From positions 100,851 to 164,850 of the forward strand of contig NZ_CP159535.1 in the NCBI RefSeq assembly GCF_040529335.1: a stretch of 64,000 nt of DNA, read 5' to 3'. Below, in pieces: positions 21,360 through 31,584 of this stretch. Made by a program: the position numbers and the translations under genes. Origin of the DNA: Streptomyces sp. HUAS MG91. Lineage in GTDB: Bacteria; Actinomycetota; Actinomycetes; Streptomycetales; Streptomycetaceae. How positions within the stretch are numbered: position 1 is the stretch's first letter; every line of letters starts with the position of its first letter. The notes under the pieces were generated by a model. That model saw nothing but the letters and a program-made list of their open reading frames with translations, did not search any database and had not been told where the DNA came from.

Positions 21360-24300
21360 GTGCGTTCATTCGGTGCGTCCTCTGCGCACAAGGGCATGTG
21401 GCGGGCGCAGGAGATGGCCCCCGACACGCCGAACCACGCGCTGACCATGTGGGACGTGGACGGTGACCTGGACCGGGAAGCCATCGGGTCCGCGTTCCTG
21501 CACGTCATGGGCGAGGCCGAGGTGCTGCGCGTCACCTTCTCCGACGACGGCGAGGGACTGCGCCTGGTCCCCAGGGAGCTGGGCGACTGGCGTCCGTTCG
21601 CCCTCGACCTGAGCGCCGAGGCCGACCCCGAGCAGGCGGCCCGCGACGCCCTCGCCGAACTGGTGCGGCAGCCCTTCGATCTCGGCCGGGACCTGCTGTT
21701 CCGGCTGGGCGCGGTCAAGCTGTCGGACACCCGCCACCTGCTGGTGATCGCCTACCACCACCTCATATCGGACGGGTTCGGCGCGGGCGGCCTGCTGTCC
21801 CGGCGCCTCGCCGAGGTCTACACGGCCCTGGTGCGCGGCGAGCCGGTGCCCGAGCTCGAACACCCCTGGGACACCGCGTCGTTCGCGGCCGAGGCCACCG
21901 ACTACCTCGTCTCCGAGAAGTTCACCGAGGACTCCGCCTTCTGGCGCGACTACCTCAAGGACGCGCCCGCCCCCGCGCAGCTCCCGCGCGTCGCCCTCGG
22001 CGACGAGCAGCGCGCCGCCCTGTCCGAGCCGCTCGGCAGCGCCGACCGCTGGTCGGAGGTGGCCGAGACCATCGGCATGGCCTCCCGCACGCTGACCGTG
22101 CCGCGCGCCGAGGCCGACACCTGGACCGAGACCGCGCAGAACCTGGGCCTGTGGATGTCCCAACTGGTCACCGCCGCCACGGCCGTGTACCTGCGGCACC
22201 GCTGCGAACACCCCGAGTTCCTGCTCTCGCTCGCGGTGGGCAACCGGATCGGCGTGGCCAGCCGCACTCCCGGCCTCGCCGTGAACGTGGTCCCGGTGCG
22301 GGCGAAGGTCGGCCTCGACGCGTCCTTCGCTGACATCGCCGAGGCGCTCGTCGACGACACGTACGAGATCTTCGACCACACCGCCTGCCACTACTCCGAC
22401 ATCCAGCGGGCCGCCGGAACCCCGCTGAGCGACCGCGGCAGCTACGGCGCCGTCGTCAACGTCGTCGAGTTCGTCGAGCGGCTCACCTTCGGCGACAGCC
22501 CCGCCCGCTACTGCGGCGCGACCACCGGAACCTTCGAGGAGCTGTCCATCGGCGTCTACACCGACGGCAGCCCCGACAGCGACCTGTACATCCGGCTCGA
22601 CGCCCCCGCCCGCCTCTACGACCGCGCCGAACTCCGCTTCATCGGCGAGGAGCTGATCGCCCACCTGCGCGCCGTGCTCGCCGCGGGCGACAAGCCGGTC
22701 GGCACCCTGGACGTGCTCGCCGGCGAGCACCGCGACCGGGTGCTGGCGGCGGCCCACGGCACGCGGACGCCGCAGTCCTGCCTGACGGTCCCCGAACTGT
22801 TCACCCGCCGGGCCGAGGCCGACCCCGACGCCGTCGCGCTGGTCGACGCGGACGACCAGGTGTCGTACGGCGAACTCGCCGCGCGCTCGGACCGGATCGC
22901 CCGTGCGCTGCGCGGGCGCGGCGTGGCGCCCGAGACGGTCGTCGCGGTGGCGCTGCCGCGCTCGGCGGAGCTCGCCGCCGCCCTCCTGGGTGTGGCGAAG
23001 GCGGGCGGCGCGTACCTCCCCGTCGACCCGGCGGCCCCGGTCGACCGGATCACCGCGCGGATCGGCGACACCGAGGCGCGCGTCCTGCTCACCGACGCGG
23101 CGACCGCCGAACGCCTCGCGGCGGACTCCGGCGCCCCGGTGACCACCGTCGAGGCGCTCCTGTCCGAGGGCGCCGCCGACACCCCGGCCGTCACGGCCGC
23201 CCCGCGAGCGGACAACCTCCTGGCCGTCCTCCCCGACTCCGCGACCTCCGGCACGGACGGGGCGGTGGCCCTCACCCACCGCAACCTCGCACGGCTCACC
23301 CAGGACGCACCGTGGTGCACGGCCGACGGCACCACGGTGCTGTGGCACACCGCGCACACCTCCGACGCGCTCGCCCTCGACCTGTGGGCGCCCCTCCTGG
23401 CCGGCGGCCGCGTGGTCGTGGCCCCGGGCGGGGACCTCGACGCCGACGCCCTGACCGCCGCGCGCGCCGCCCACGGCATCACCACGGTGTGGCTGCCCGC
23501 GAGCTGGTTCTCGGCGATCGCCGCCGAACGCCCCGAGGCGCTGGCCGGGCTGCGCGAGGTCGTCACCGGCGGCGACCGGGTGCCCGCCGCCGCGCTGCGC
23601 CGGGTCCGCGAGGCCTGCCCCGAACTGACCGTCGTGCACGGCCACGGCCCGGCCGAGTCGACCCTGTACGCCGCGTGCCACCGCCTGGCCGCGGGCGAAC
23701 CGCTGCCCGACGCGTCCACGATCGGCCACCCCCTGGACAACACCTCCCTCCACGTCCTCGGCCCGGGCCTCAACCCGCTGCCCGCCGGTGTGACCGGCGA
23801 GCTGTACGTGGCCGGGACCGGCCTGGCGCGCGGCTACGCCGGGCGGGCCGCGGCGACCGCGGAGCACTTCGTGGCCTGTCCGTTCGGCCCGGCCGGCGCC
23901 GTCATGCACCGGACCGGTGACCGGGTGCGCCGGCGCGAGGACGGCCGGCTCGAGTACGTGGCGCGTGCCGATCGGCGCGAGCGGCCGGCGGAGGTGGAGG
24001 AGGTGCTGTCCGAGCACGCCCACCTCGCCCAGTCCGTCGTCCTCGTCACGGCGGACGGCTCCGGCGGCCGGCAGCGCCTGGTCGCGTACGTCGTCCCGGC
24101 CGCCGGGCGGACCGTCGAGACCGACGAACTGCGCCGGTTCGCCGCAGGCCGGCTGCCCGAGTCCCGGGTGCCGTCGGTGTTCACCGTCCTCGACCGGCTG
24201 CCGCTGACGGCGGGCGGCCGGGTCGACCTCGCGGCGCTGCCCGAGCCCGCCTCCGCCGAGGACACCTACCGGGCGCCGCGCAACGACATCGAGCGGACCC

Positions 24301-24554
24301 TGGCCAAGGCCTTCGCCGAGGTCCTCGAACTCGAACGGGTCGGCATCGACGACGACTTCTTCGACCTGGGCGGCAACTCGCTGCGGGCGATCCGCCTCGT
24401 CGGCCTGATCCGCTCCGAACTCAAGCAGGAAGTCACCATCCGCCGCCTGTTCGCGGCCCGGACCGTCACCGGTCTGTCGGACATGTGGAAGGACCTCGGG
24501 CAGGCCCGCAGGCCCGGTCTGCGCAGGCGGACCAGGGAAGGCGCCGTCCTGTAA
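21360..24554 (+). CDS. Nonribosomal peptide synthetase C-A-PCP with a degenerate A domain
   Basis: 1064 residues from GTG 21360 (AGGGG at 21346-21350; the protein then starts at the usual C-domain boundary). C domain, about 1-450: HHLISDG with His133, His134 and Asp138, so amide-bond formation looks possible. A domain, about 460-960: A5 (HGPAEST) and A7 (HRTGDRV) are recognisable. A3 reads SGTDGAVALTH (from Ser630) without the usual PKG, A8 lacks the QVKIRG stretch, and A10 has Arg954 where the catalytic Lys normally sits. PCP: Ser1007 in GGNSL. There is no thioesterase or reductase. It would acylate an amino acid with the module 3 beta-ketoacyl chain. Adenylation is doubtful, so the PCP may be loaded in trans. 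Confidence 0.9.
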   Translation: MRSFGASSAHKGMWRAQEMAPDTPNHALTMWDVDGDLDREAIGSAFLHVMGEAEVLRVTFSDDGEGLRLVPRELGDWRPFALDLSAEADPEQAARDALAELVRQPFDLGRDLLFRLGAVKLSDTRHLLVIAYHHLISDGFGAGGLLSRRLAEVYTALVRGEPVPELEHPWDTASFAAEATDYLVSEKFTEDSAFWRDYLKDAPAPAQLPRVALGDEQRAALSEPLGSADRWSEVAETIGMASRTLTVPRAEADTWTETAQNLGLWMSQLVTAATAVYLRHRCEHPEFLLSLAVGNRIGVASRTPGLAVNVVPVRAKVGLDASFADIAEALVDDTYEIFDHTACHYSDIQRAAGTPLSDRGSYGAVVNVVEFVERLTFGDSPARYCGATTGTFEELSIGVYTDGSPDSDLYIRLDAPARLYDRAELRFIGEELIAHLRAVLAAGDKPVGTLDVLAGEHRDRVLAAAHGTRTPQSCLTVPELFTRRAEADPDAVALVDADDQVSYGELAARSDRIARALRGRGVAPETVVAVALPRSAELAAALLGVAKAGGAYLPVDPAAPVDRITARIGDTEARVLLTDAATAERLAADSGAPVTTVEALLSEGAADTPAVTAAPRADNLLAVLPDSATSGTDGAVALTHRNLARLTQDAPWCTADGTTVLWHTAHTSDALALDLWAPLLAGGRVVVAPGGDLDADALTAARAAHGITTVWLPASWFSAIAAERPEALAGLREVVTGGDRVPAAALRRVREACPELTVVHGHGPAESTLYAACHRLAAGEPLPDASTIGHPLDNTSLHVLGPGLNPLPAGVTGELYVAGTGLARGYAGRAAATAEHFVACPFGPAGAVMHRTGDRVRRREDGRLEYVARADRRERPAEVEEVLSEHAHLAQSVVLVTADGSGGRQRLVAYVVPAAGRTVETDELRRFAAGRLPESRVPSVFTVLDRLPLTAGGRVDLAALPEPASAEDTYRAPRNDIERTLAKAFAEVLELERVGIDDDFFDLGGNSLRAIRLVGLIRSELKQEVTIRRLFAARTVTGLSDMWKDLGQARRPGLRRRTREGAVL

Positions 24555-24639
24555 CCACCGCCCCCGGCACACGAATCCGTCGCTCGACCGCGCCCGACCG
24601 GCGCGGTGCCCCGATCAGCGGGTGAGGAGAAAGGGAATC

Positions 24640-26007
24640 ATGGATTCTTTGACAGAAGCCCTGCTGTCCGGGGCCGGCCCGGACGAGATCGGGCGACACG
24701 CACTTCCCCCGCAGTACCGGGCCGCGCACCTGCTGGCCGCCGACGTCGGCATGTTCGACGGGGTGGCCGATCCCGACGTGCGCAAGTCGCTGCACGTCGG
24801 GTCCGTCCCCATGCCGGAGCTCGCCCCGGACGAGGTGGTCGTCGCCGTCATGGCGAGTTCCATCAACTACAACACCGTCTGGTCGGCGACGTTCGAACCG
24901 GTGCCCACCTTCGCGTTCCTCAAGCGCCAGGCCCGCAACGGCGGTTGGGACCGCCGGCACGACCTGCCGCACCAGGTCGTCGGATCGGACGCGGCCGGCA
25001 TCGTCGTACGCGCCGGGACCGGCGTACGCCACTGGAAGCCCGGCGACCACGTGGTGGCCAGCTGCGTCCAGGTCGACGACCAGGAACCGGCCACCCACGC
25101 CGACGCCATGCTCGGCACCGGCCAGCGCATCTGGGGCTACGAGACGAACTTCGGCGGCCTCGCCCACTACGCGGTCGTCCGCGCCAGCCAGCTGCTGCCC
25201 AAACCGCCGCACCTGACCTGGGAGGAGTCCGCGAGCGTCCTGCTGACCGCGGCCACCTCCTACCGGATGCTCATCGGTGACAACGGCGCCCGGATCAAGC
25301 AGGGCGACATCGTGCTCGTCTGGGGCGCCACCGGTGGACTCGGCGCCTACGCGGTGCAGATGGTGAAGAACGCGGGCGGCATCCCCGTCGGCGTCGTCGG
25401 CTCCGAGCACAAGGCCGCGGCACTGCGCCGGCTCGGCTGCGACGTCGTCATCGACCGCAGCGCGATCGGCCTGGGCGACGACGGCGCACCCACCCCGGAA
25501 CGCACCATCGAACTGGGCAAGCGCCTCGGCCGGGAGATCCGCCGCCAGGTCGGCGAGGACCCGCACGTCGTCTTCGACTACGTCGGGCGCGCCACGTTCG
25601 GGATCTCCGTGTTCGTCGTCCGCAAGGGCGGCACGGTCGTCACCTGCGGATCGAGCACCGGCTACGACCACCACTTCGACAACCGCTACCTGTGGATGAA
25701 CCTCAAGAAGGTCATCGGCAGCCACGCCGCGAACCTCCAGGAACAGGCCGAGTGCAACCGCCTGTTCCGCCTCGGCCACCTGGCCCCCGTCCTCTCCGAC
25801 GTCTACCCGCTCGACGAGGTGGGCGAGGCGGCGCGCCTCGTCCAGCTCAACCGGCACATCGGCAAGGTCGGTGTGCTGTGCCTCGCCCCCGAGGAGGGCC
25901 TCGGCGTCACCGACCCCGCCCTGCGGGAGAGGATCGGCGCCGAGCGGCTCAACCCGCTGCGCGGTCTGGGCGCGGCGCCCCGCCCCGCCGAAGGCGCTCG
26001 GTCATGA
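24640..26007 (+). CDS. ccr: Crotonyl-CoA carboxylase/reductase family enzyme
   Basis: 455 residues. ATG 24640 is chosen because AGGAGAAAGGGA lies immediately upstream; an in-frame GTG at 24622 has none. The medium-chain reductase fold shows SSINYNTVW, RIWGYETNFGG, the NADPH loop WGATGGLG and IGSHAAN. These correspond to the CO2-binding Asn, Glu and His of characterised CCRs; the Phe next to the Glu is Tyr here. The ending VGVLCLAPEEGLGV is diagnostic. CCRs reductively carboxylate 2-enoyl-CoAs to alkylmalonyl-CoA extender units. It overlaps the KAS III gene (ATGA) and forms a cassette with it and the dehydrogenase. The probable user is module 1, whose AT has VPGH. Confidence 0.93.
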   Translation: MDSLTEALLSGAGPDEIGRHALPPQYRAAHLLAADVGMFDGVADPDVRKSLHVGSVPMPELAPDEVVVAVMASSINYNTVWSATFEPVPTFAFLKRQARNGGWDRRHDLPHQVVGSDAAGIVVRAGTGVRHWKPGDHVVASCVQVDDQEPATHADAMLGTGQRIWGYETNFGGLAHYAVVRASQLLPKPPHLTWEESASVLLTAATSYRMLIGDNGARIKQGDIVLVWGATGGLGAYAVQMVKNAGGIPVGVVGSEHKAAALRRLGCDVVIDRSAIGLGDDGAPTPERTIELGKRLGREIRRQVGEDPHVVFDYVGRATFGISVFVVRKGGTVVTCGSSTGYDHHFDNRYLWMNLKKVIGSHAANLQEQAECNRLFRLGHLAPVLSDVYPLDEVGEAARLVQLNRHIGKVGVLCLAPEEGLGVTDPALRERIGAERLNPLRGLGAAPRPAEGARS

Positions 26008-27002
26008 CCGGGGCCACCGGCATCGGCATCCTGTCCACCGGCTCCTACCTGCCCAAGCACGAGGTGAGCAACGAGGAGGTCGCCGCCCGGGTCGGCGTCA
26101 CCGCGGACTGGATCGAACGCAAGACCCAGATACGGTCGCGGCGCTACGCCGCCGACCACGAGGCGACGTCGGACCTGGCGATCAAGGCGGCCGAACGGGC
26201 CCTGGAACAGGCACACCTGACCGCACAGCAGATCGACTACATCATCCTCTCCACCTCCACCGGCGACTTCCCGCAACCGCCCACCTCCTACCTCGTCCAG
26301 CACGGCCTGGGCGCCTACGGCGCCGCCTGCTTCGACGTGAACGTCGTGTGCAGCGGCTTCGTCTACGCCCTCTCCCTGGCCCACGCCCTGGTGACCGTGC
26401 GCCCCGGTGCCCGCGCCCTGGTGATCGGCGCGGACGTGTACTCGCGCATCCTCGACGTCACCGACCGCAGGACCGCCATCCTGTTCGCCGACGGAGCCGG
26501 AGCCGCGATCGTCGGAGCGGTCCCGCAGCCGTACGGCATCATCGCCACCGACCTCGCCAGCCGGGGCGACGCGCACCACCTGATCCGCGTCGAGGCGGGC
26601 GGCAGCCGCCACCCGGCGTCGGCGGAGACCGTCGCCGAGGGCGGCCACCACTTCAAGATGGACGGCCGCGGAGTACGGGACTTCGTGGCCGAACACGTGC
26701 CGCCCGCGCTGCGCGCACTGGCCGCGCGGGCCGGCGTCGACCTCGCCGCCGTCGACCACTTCGTACCGCACCAGGCCAACGGCGTCATGCTCACGGACGT
26801 CGTCGACCGCGCGGGCCTCACCACCGCGCGGACGCACCGCACCCTGATCCGGTACGGGAACGTCGGCAGCGCCTCGGTGCCGGTCGCGCTCGACGAGGCC
26901 CACCGCACCGGCGCCCTGACGCCGGGCGACCTCGTGCTCCTCGCCGGCTTCGGTGGCGGCATGTCGATCGGCGCATCACTACTGACCTGGGGGACCGCAT
27001 GA
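26004..27002 (+). CDS. Beta-ketoacyl synthase III (FabH-like), extender-unit precursor synthesis
   Basis: 332 residues with the KAS III triad Cys116 (DVNVVCSGF), His256 (VPHQAN) and Asn286 (YGNVGSAS). KAS III enzymes condense an acyl-CoA with malonyl-ACP or malonyl-CoA to give a beta-ketoacyl product. Here it sits between a CCR and a 3-hydroxyacyl-CoA dehydrogenase with overlapping codons on both sides. The same trio supplies branched or longer alkylmalonyl-CoA units in clusters such as divergolide and ansalactam. It therefore probably builds the carbon skeleton of a longer extender from a short acyl-CoA. The acyl group cannot be read from the sequence. Confidence 0.9.
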   Translation: MTGATGIGILSTGSYLPKHEVSNEEVAARVGVTADWIERKTQIRSRRYAADHEATSDLAIKAAERALEQAHLTAQQIDYIILSTSTGDFPQPPTSYLVQHGLGAYGAACFDVNVVCSGFVYALSLAHALVTVRPGARALVIGADVYSRILDVTDRRTAILFADGAGAAIVGAVPQPYGIIATDLASRGDAHHLIRVEAGGSRHPASAETVAEGGHHFKMDGRGVRDFVAEHVPPALRALAARAGVDLAAVDHFVPHQANGVMLTDVVDRAGLTTARTHRTLIRYGNVGSASVPVALDEAHRTGALTPGDLVLLAGFGGGMSIGASLLTWGTA

Positions 27003-27877
27003 CCACGACGACCGGCAGCGACACGATCGAGAGGGTGGGTGTCGCGGGCAGCGGCATCATGGGCACCGGCATCGCCGAACTGTGCGCCAAGTCAGGCCTG
27101 GACGTGGTCGTCGCGGTGTTCTCCGACGCCTCCCTCGACAAGGGGCCGCAGCGCCTGGCCGCCTCCCTCGACCGGGGCGTGGCCAGGGGCAAGCTGACCG
27201 CCGAGCAGCGCGACGCGGCACTGTCCCGGGTCACCTACACCCGCGACCTCGCCGACCTCGCCGACCGCCAGCTGGTGATCGAGGCGATCAAGGAGGACGA
27301 GCCGCTCAAACTCGACCTCTTCGCCACCCTCGACAAGATCGTGGAGGACCCGCACGCCATCCTGGCGACCAACACCTCCTCGATCCCCGTCGTCCGCCTC
27401 TCCGCCGCTACCCGCCGCGCCGAGCACGTGCTCGGCCTGCACTTCTTCAACCCGGTCCCGGCGCTGCCGCTCGTCGAGGTGGTCCCCTCGGTGCTGACGG
27501 ACAGGGCGGTGAGCGACCGAGCCCTCACCTTCGTCCGCGACGTCCTGGGCAAGCAGCCCATCACCTCGCCGGACCGCGCCGGCTTCCTCGTCAACGCGCT
27601 GCTCTTCCCCTACCTCCTGTCCGCGGTCCGCATGGTCGAGTCGGGCCTGGCCACGGCGGAGGTCATCGACCAGGGCATGACCCAGGGCTGCTCGCACCCG
27701 ATGGGCCCGCTGCGCCTGGCCGACCTGATCGGGCTGGACACGACCGTGTCCATCGCGCAGGCCATGTACGAGGAGTTCAAGGAGCCGCTGTACGCTCCGC
27801 CGCCGCTGCTGCTGCGCATGGTGGAGGGCGGCCTGCTGGGCAAGAAGTCCGGCCGGGGCTTCTACCCGTACGCGTGA
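26999..27877 (+). CDS. 3-hydroxybutyryl-CoA dehydrogenase family enzyme
   Basis: 292 residues. The N-terminal NAD(P) motif GSGIMGTGIAELCAKSG is followed by the family signature LHFFNPVPALPLVEVV and the C-terminal GFLVNALLFPYL and GLLGKKSGRGFYPY. It would reduce the 3-ketoacyl thioester made by the adjacent KAS III to the 3-hydroxy compound before dehydration and CCR-catalysed reductive carboxylation. The start overlaps the KAS III stop. No dehydratase is encoded nearby, so primary metabolism must supply that step. It ends the rightward transcript, 5 bp before a strong hairpin. Confidence 0.92.
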   Translation: MTTTTGSDTIERVGVAGSGIMGTGIAELCAKSGLDVVVAVFSDASLDKGPQRLAASLDRGVARGKLTAEQRDAALSRVTYTRDLADLADRQLVIEAIKEDEPLKLDLFATLDKIVEDPHAILATNTSSIPVVRLSAATRRAEHVLGLHFFNPVPALPLVEVVPSVLTDRAVSDRALTFVRDVLGKQPITSPDRAGFLVNALLFPYLLSAVRMVESGLATAEVIDQGMTQGCSHPMGPLRLADLIGLDTTVSIAQAMYEEFKEPLYAPPPLLLRMVEGGLLGKKSGRGFYPYA

Positions 27878-27882
27878 GGGAA

Positions 27883-27926
27883 CGGCGAAGGGCCCGGGCG
27901 GGGGATGCCGCCCGGGCCCTTCGCCG
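27883..27926. terminator. Bidirectional terminator hairpin between convergent genes
   Basis: A perfect 19-bp stem (27883-27901 paired with 27908-27926) with a 6-base loop. It lies between the stop of the dehydrogenase (+) and the stop of the thioesterase (-) and could terminate both transcripts. Confidence 0.85.
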
Positions 27927-27940
27927 CTCCCTGGGATCGC

Positions 27941-28696
27941 TCAGACGGCGACGGTGCGCGCCGCCAGCCCCTCGGTGACGGCGCCGGCGACCGGCCCGAG
28001 CTGGTCGAAGAGGTAGAAGTGACCGCCGGGGAAGACCTTCAGACCGAAGTCACGGCTGGTGTGCGCCCGCCAGGTCCACATGTCGTCGACCGTCGTCATC
28101 GGGTCGCTGTCGCCGGTCAGGGCGGTCAACGGGACATCGAGCGGCTCGCCGCCGCGCCAGGTGAACGTGCCGAGGATGCGATAGTCGGCCCGCAGAGCCG
28201 GCAGCACGATCTCCAGGATCTCCGGATCGTCGAGCATCGCCTGCTCGGTGCCGCCCAGCCGGCGCACGTCGGCGAGCACGTCGGCGTCGTCGAACCGGCC
28301 GAAGGCGCTGTCCCGGCCGTCCGGCGCGCCCCGCCCCGACAGGAACAGCCGCTGCGGCCGGGGCAGTCCGTCGCGGGCCAGCAGCCGGGCCGTCTCGAAG
28401 GCGACGAGCGCCCCCATGCTGTGACCGAACAGGGCGTAGGGCCGCTCCGGATCGGCGGCCACTTCGCCGGCCAGCTGCTCGGCGACAGCCCCGACGAGGT
28501 CGTCCAGCTCGGTGAACGGCTCCTCGCGGTAGCGGTCCTGGCGCCCCGGGTACTGCAGGGACACCACGTCGAACGCGGACGGCAGGGAGCGCGCCAGCTG
28601 CAGGTACGCGGTGGCGGAGCCCCCCGCGTGGGGGAAGCAGAAGAGCCGGGGCCCGTTCCCGGCGGGGGTGAAGCGTCGGAACCACGTGCTGTTCAC
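27941..28696 (-). CDS. Type II thioesterase
   Basis: 251 residues from GTG 28696 (GAAGGGA upstream). The typical type II thioesterase layout is present: FCFPHAGGSA, QYPGRQDR, the nucleophile elbow GHSMG with Ser93, and GGHFYLF with the catalytic His. It would hydrolyse mis-primed or stalled acyl chains from the PKS/NRPS carrier domains. It faces the biosynthetic operon across a shared terminator and has a normal Ser nucleophile, which sets off the Cys of the paralogue at 1977-2714. A release role for the final product cannot be excluded, because the assembly line has no terminal thioesterase. Confidence 0.92.
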   Translation of the reverse strand: MNSTWFRRFTPAGNGPRLFCFPHAGGSATAYLQLARSLPSAFDVVSLQYPGRQDRYREEPFTELDDLVGAVAEQLAGEVAADPERPYALFGHSMGALVAFETARLLARDGLPRPQRLFLSGRGAPDGRDSAFGRFDDADVLADVRRLGGTEQAMLDDPEILEIVLPALRADYRILGTFTWRGGEPLDVPLTALTGDSDPMTTVDDMWTWRAHTSRDFGLKVFPGGHFYLFDQLGPVAGAVTEGLAARTVAV

Positions 28697-28883
28697 GGTC
28701 GGAAGTCCCTTCGTGGGCGAAAGGCCGCCGACCCCGACGGAGAACTCTCCGGCGGGGTCAGGGCGTTGTCCGTCAGGCGGTGTCGGGTGTGCGGGGCGAG
28801 CGTGGGAACGGTCGGACAGCCCGCCGGTGCCCCTCCGGGGGGTGGTGTGGGTGCCGACGGGCCGTTCGGTGCTCCGCGAGGGC

Positions 28884-30170
28884 TCATGACCGCACGTACC
28901 GGAGCTCACCCCCCGAGGCTGCCGGAGTGCGCTCGACGGGCGCTGGGGAGCCGGTGGAGAGCCCGGGTCCCCTTTCGGCCTCCACCACGCCGGCGAGCCG
29001 CCGCACTCCTTCACGGATCCGTTCCGGCGTCGGATAGCAGTACGACAACCGCATCTGGCGGCCACCCGACTTGTCCGTGTAGAAGCCGCTGCCCGACGCG
29101 TACGCCACCCCGGCCGCCACCGCACGCGGCAGCATCGCCCGGGTGTCCACGCCCTCGGGCACGGTCACCCACACGTAGAATCCGCCGTCCGGTACCGTCC
29201 AGGTGCATTCCGGCGGCAGGTACCGCTCCAGCGCGTCCAGCATCGCGTCGCGCCGCTCCCGGTAGATCTCCCGGAACACGGCGATCTGCCCCTGCCAGTC
29301 GTGCGCGGCCAGGTACCGCGACACGATCATCTGGTTCAGCGTGGGCGGGCACAGCGTCGCCGACTCCATCGCCAGCACCAGTTTCTCGCGCACCTCGTCC
29401 GGCGCGAGTACCCAGCCGACCCGCAGCCCGGACGCGAACGTCTTGGAGAACGAGCCCAGGTACACCACGTTGTCCGGGTCCGTCGACCGCAGCGCCGGGT
29501 AGGTGGCGCCGTCGAAGCCGAGCAGCCCGTACGGGTTGTCCTCGACCACCAGCACCCCGTGCGCGCGGCAGATCTCCAGGATCTCGGTCCGGCGCTCCAC
29601 CGCGAGCGTTACGCCCGCCGGGTTGTGGAAGTTCGGGATCGTGTACAGCATCTTCACCCGCTGCCCGGCGGCCCGGGCCCGCCGCAGCGCCGCCCGCAGC
29701 CCCTCCGGCACCAGACCGTGCCCGTCCATCGGCACATGCACGACCTGCGCCTGGTACGCCGCGAACGAGCCCAACGCCCCCACATAGGAGGGGCCTTCGG
29801 CCATCACCACGTCACCGGGATCGCACAGCAGCCGGGTCAGCAGATCGATCCCCATCTGCGAACCGACCGTCACCACGACCTCCTCCGGCCGCGCGGTGAC
29901 ACCCTCCAGCGCCATCACGGCGCAGATCTGCTCCCGCAGCGGCGGCAGTCCGTGCGCCGACGCGTACTGCAGTGCCGTCAGACCGTCCTCCGCGACGAGC
30001 TGCGCGACCTGCTGAGAGAGCGCGGCCAGCGGCAGGGCGGCCAGATTCGGCATGCCGCCCGCCAGCGAGACCACCTCGGGCCTGCTGGCGACCGCGAACA
30101 GCGCCCGGATCTCCGAGGCTTCCATGCCGGCGGTGCGCACGGCGAACCGGTTCGCTGCGATGTCGTGCAC
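28884..30170 (-). CDS. PLP-dependent aminotransferase (class I/II, 2-aminoadipate transaminase-like)
   Basis: 428 residues. The PLP-binding lysine is in GSFSKTFASGLRVGWV. Other fold type I markers are NFHNPAGVTL and VVEDNPYG. The family (LysN/AAT-I, related to MocR C-terminal domains) transaminates 2-oxo acids with wide specificity. It lies 16 bp downstream of ahcY at the end of the SAM-regeneration operon and ahead of the type II thioesterase. It may make or degrade an amino acid for the cluster, for example the one loaded on the free PCP. The link to methionine metabolism is only positional. Confidence 0.88.
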   Translation of the reverse strand: MHDIAANRFAVRTAGMEASEIRALFAVASRPEVVSLAGGMPNLAALPLAALSQQVAQLVAEDGLTALQYASAHGLPPLREQICAVMALEGVTARPEEVVVTVGSQMGIDLLTRLLCDPGDVVMAEGPSYVGALGSFAAYQAQVVHVPMDGHGLVPEGLRAALRRARAAGQRVKMLYTIPNFHNPAGVTLAVERRTEILEICRAHGVLVVEDNPYGLLGFDGATYPALRSTDPDNVVYLGSFSKTFASGLRVGWVLAPDEVREKLVLAMESATLCPPTLNQMIVSRYLAAHDWQGQIAVFREIYRERRDAMLDALERYLPPECTWTVPDGGFYVWVTVPEGVDTRAMLPRAVAAGVAYASGSGFYTDKSGGRQMRLSYCYPTPERIREGVRRLAGVVEAERGPGLSTGSPAPVERTPAASGGELRYVRS

Positions 30171-30186
30171 GTGGTCCTCCCGCAGC

Positions 30187-31573
<1,387 letters not shown>

Positions 31574-31584
<11 letters not shown>

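Noticed and set aside
500..24554. Direct assignment to a known product family such as salinosporamide-type gamma-lactam-beta-lactones
   Set aside because: Shared logic exists (CCR, P450, beta-ketoacyl amide without terminal TE), but module number and gene content differ and no homologue of the dedicated cyclising ketosynthase is present.
27941..28696. Considered as the terminal release thioesterase of the assembly line
   Set aside because: Its size, GHSMG motif and separate gene fit type II editing enzymes; a release role is possible but nothing in the sequence supports it specifically.
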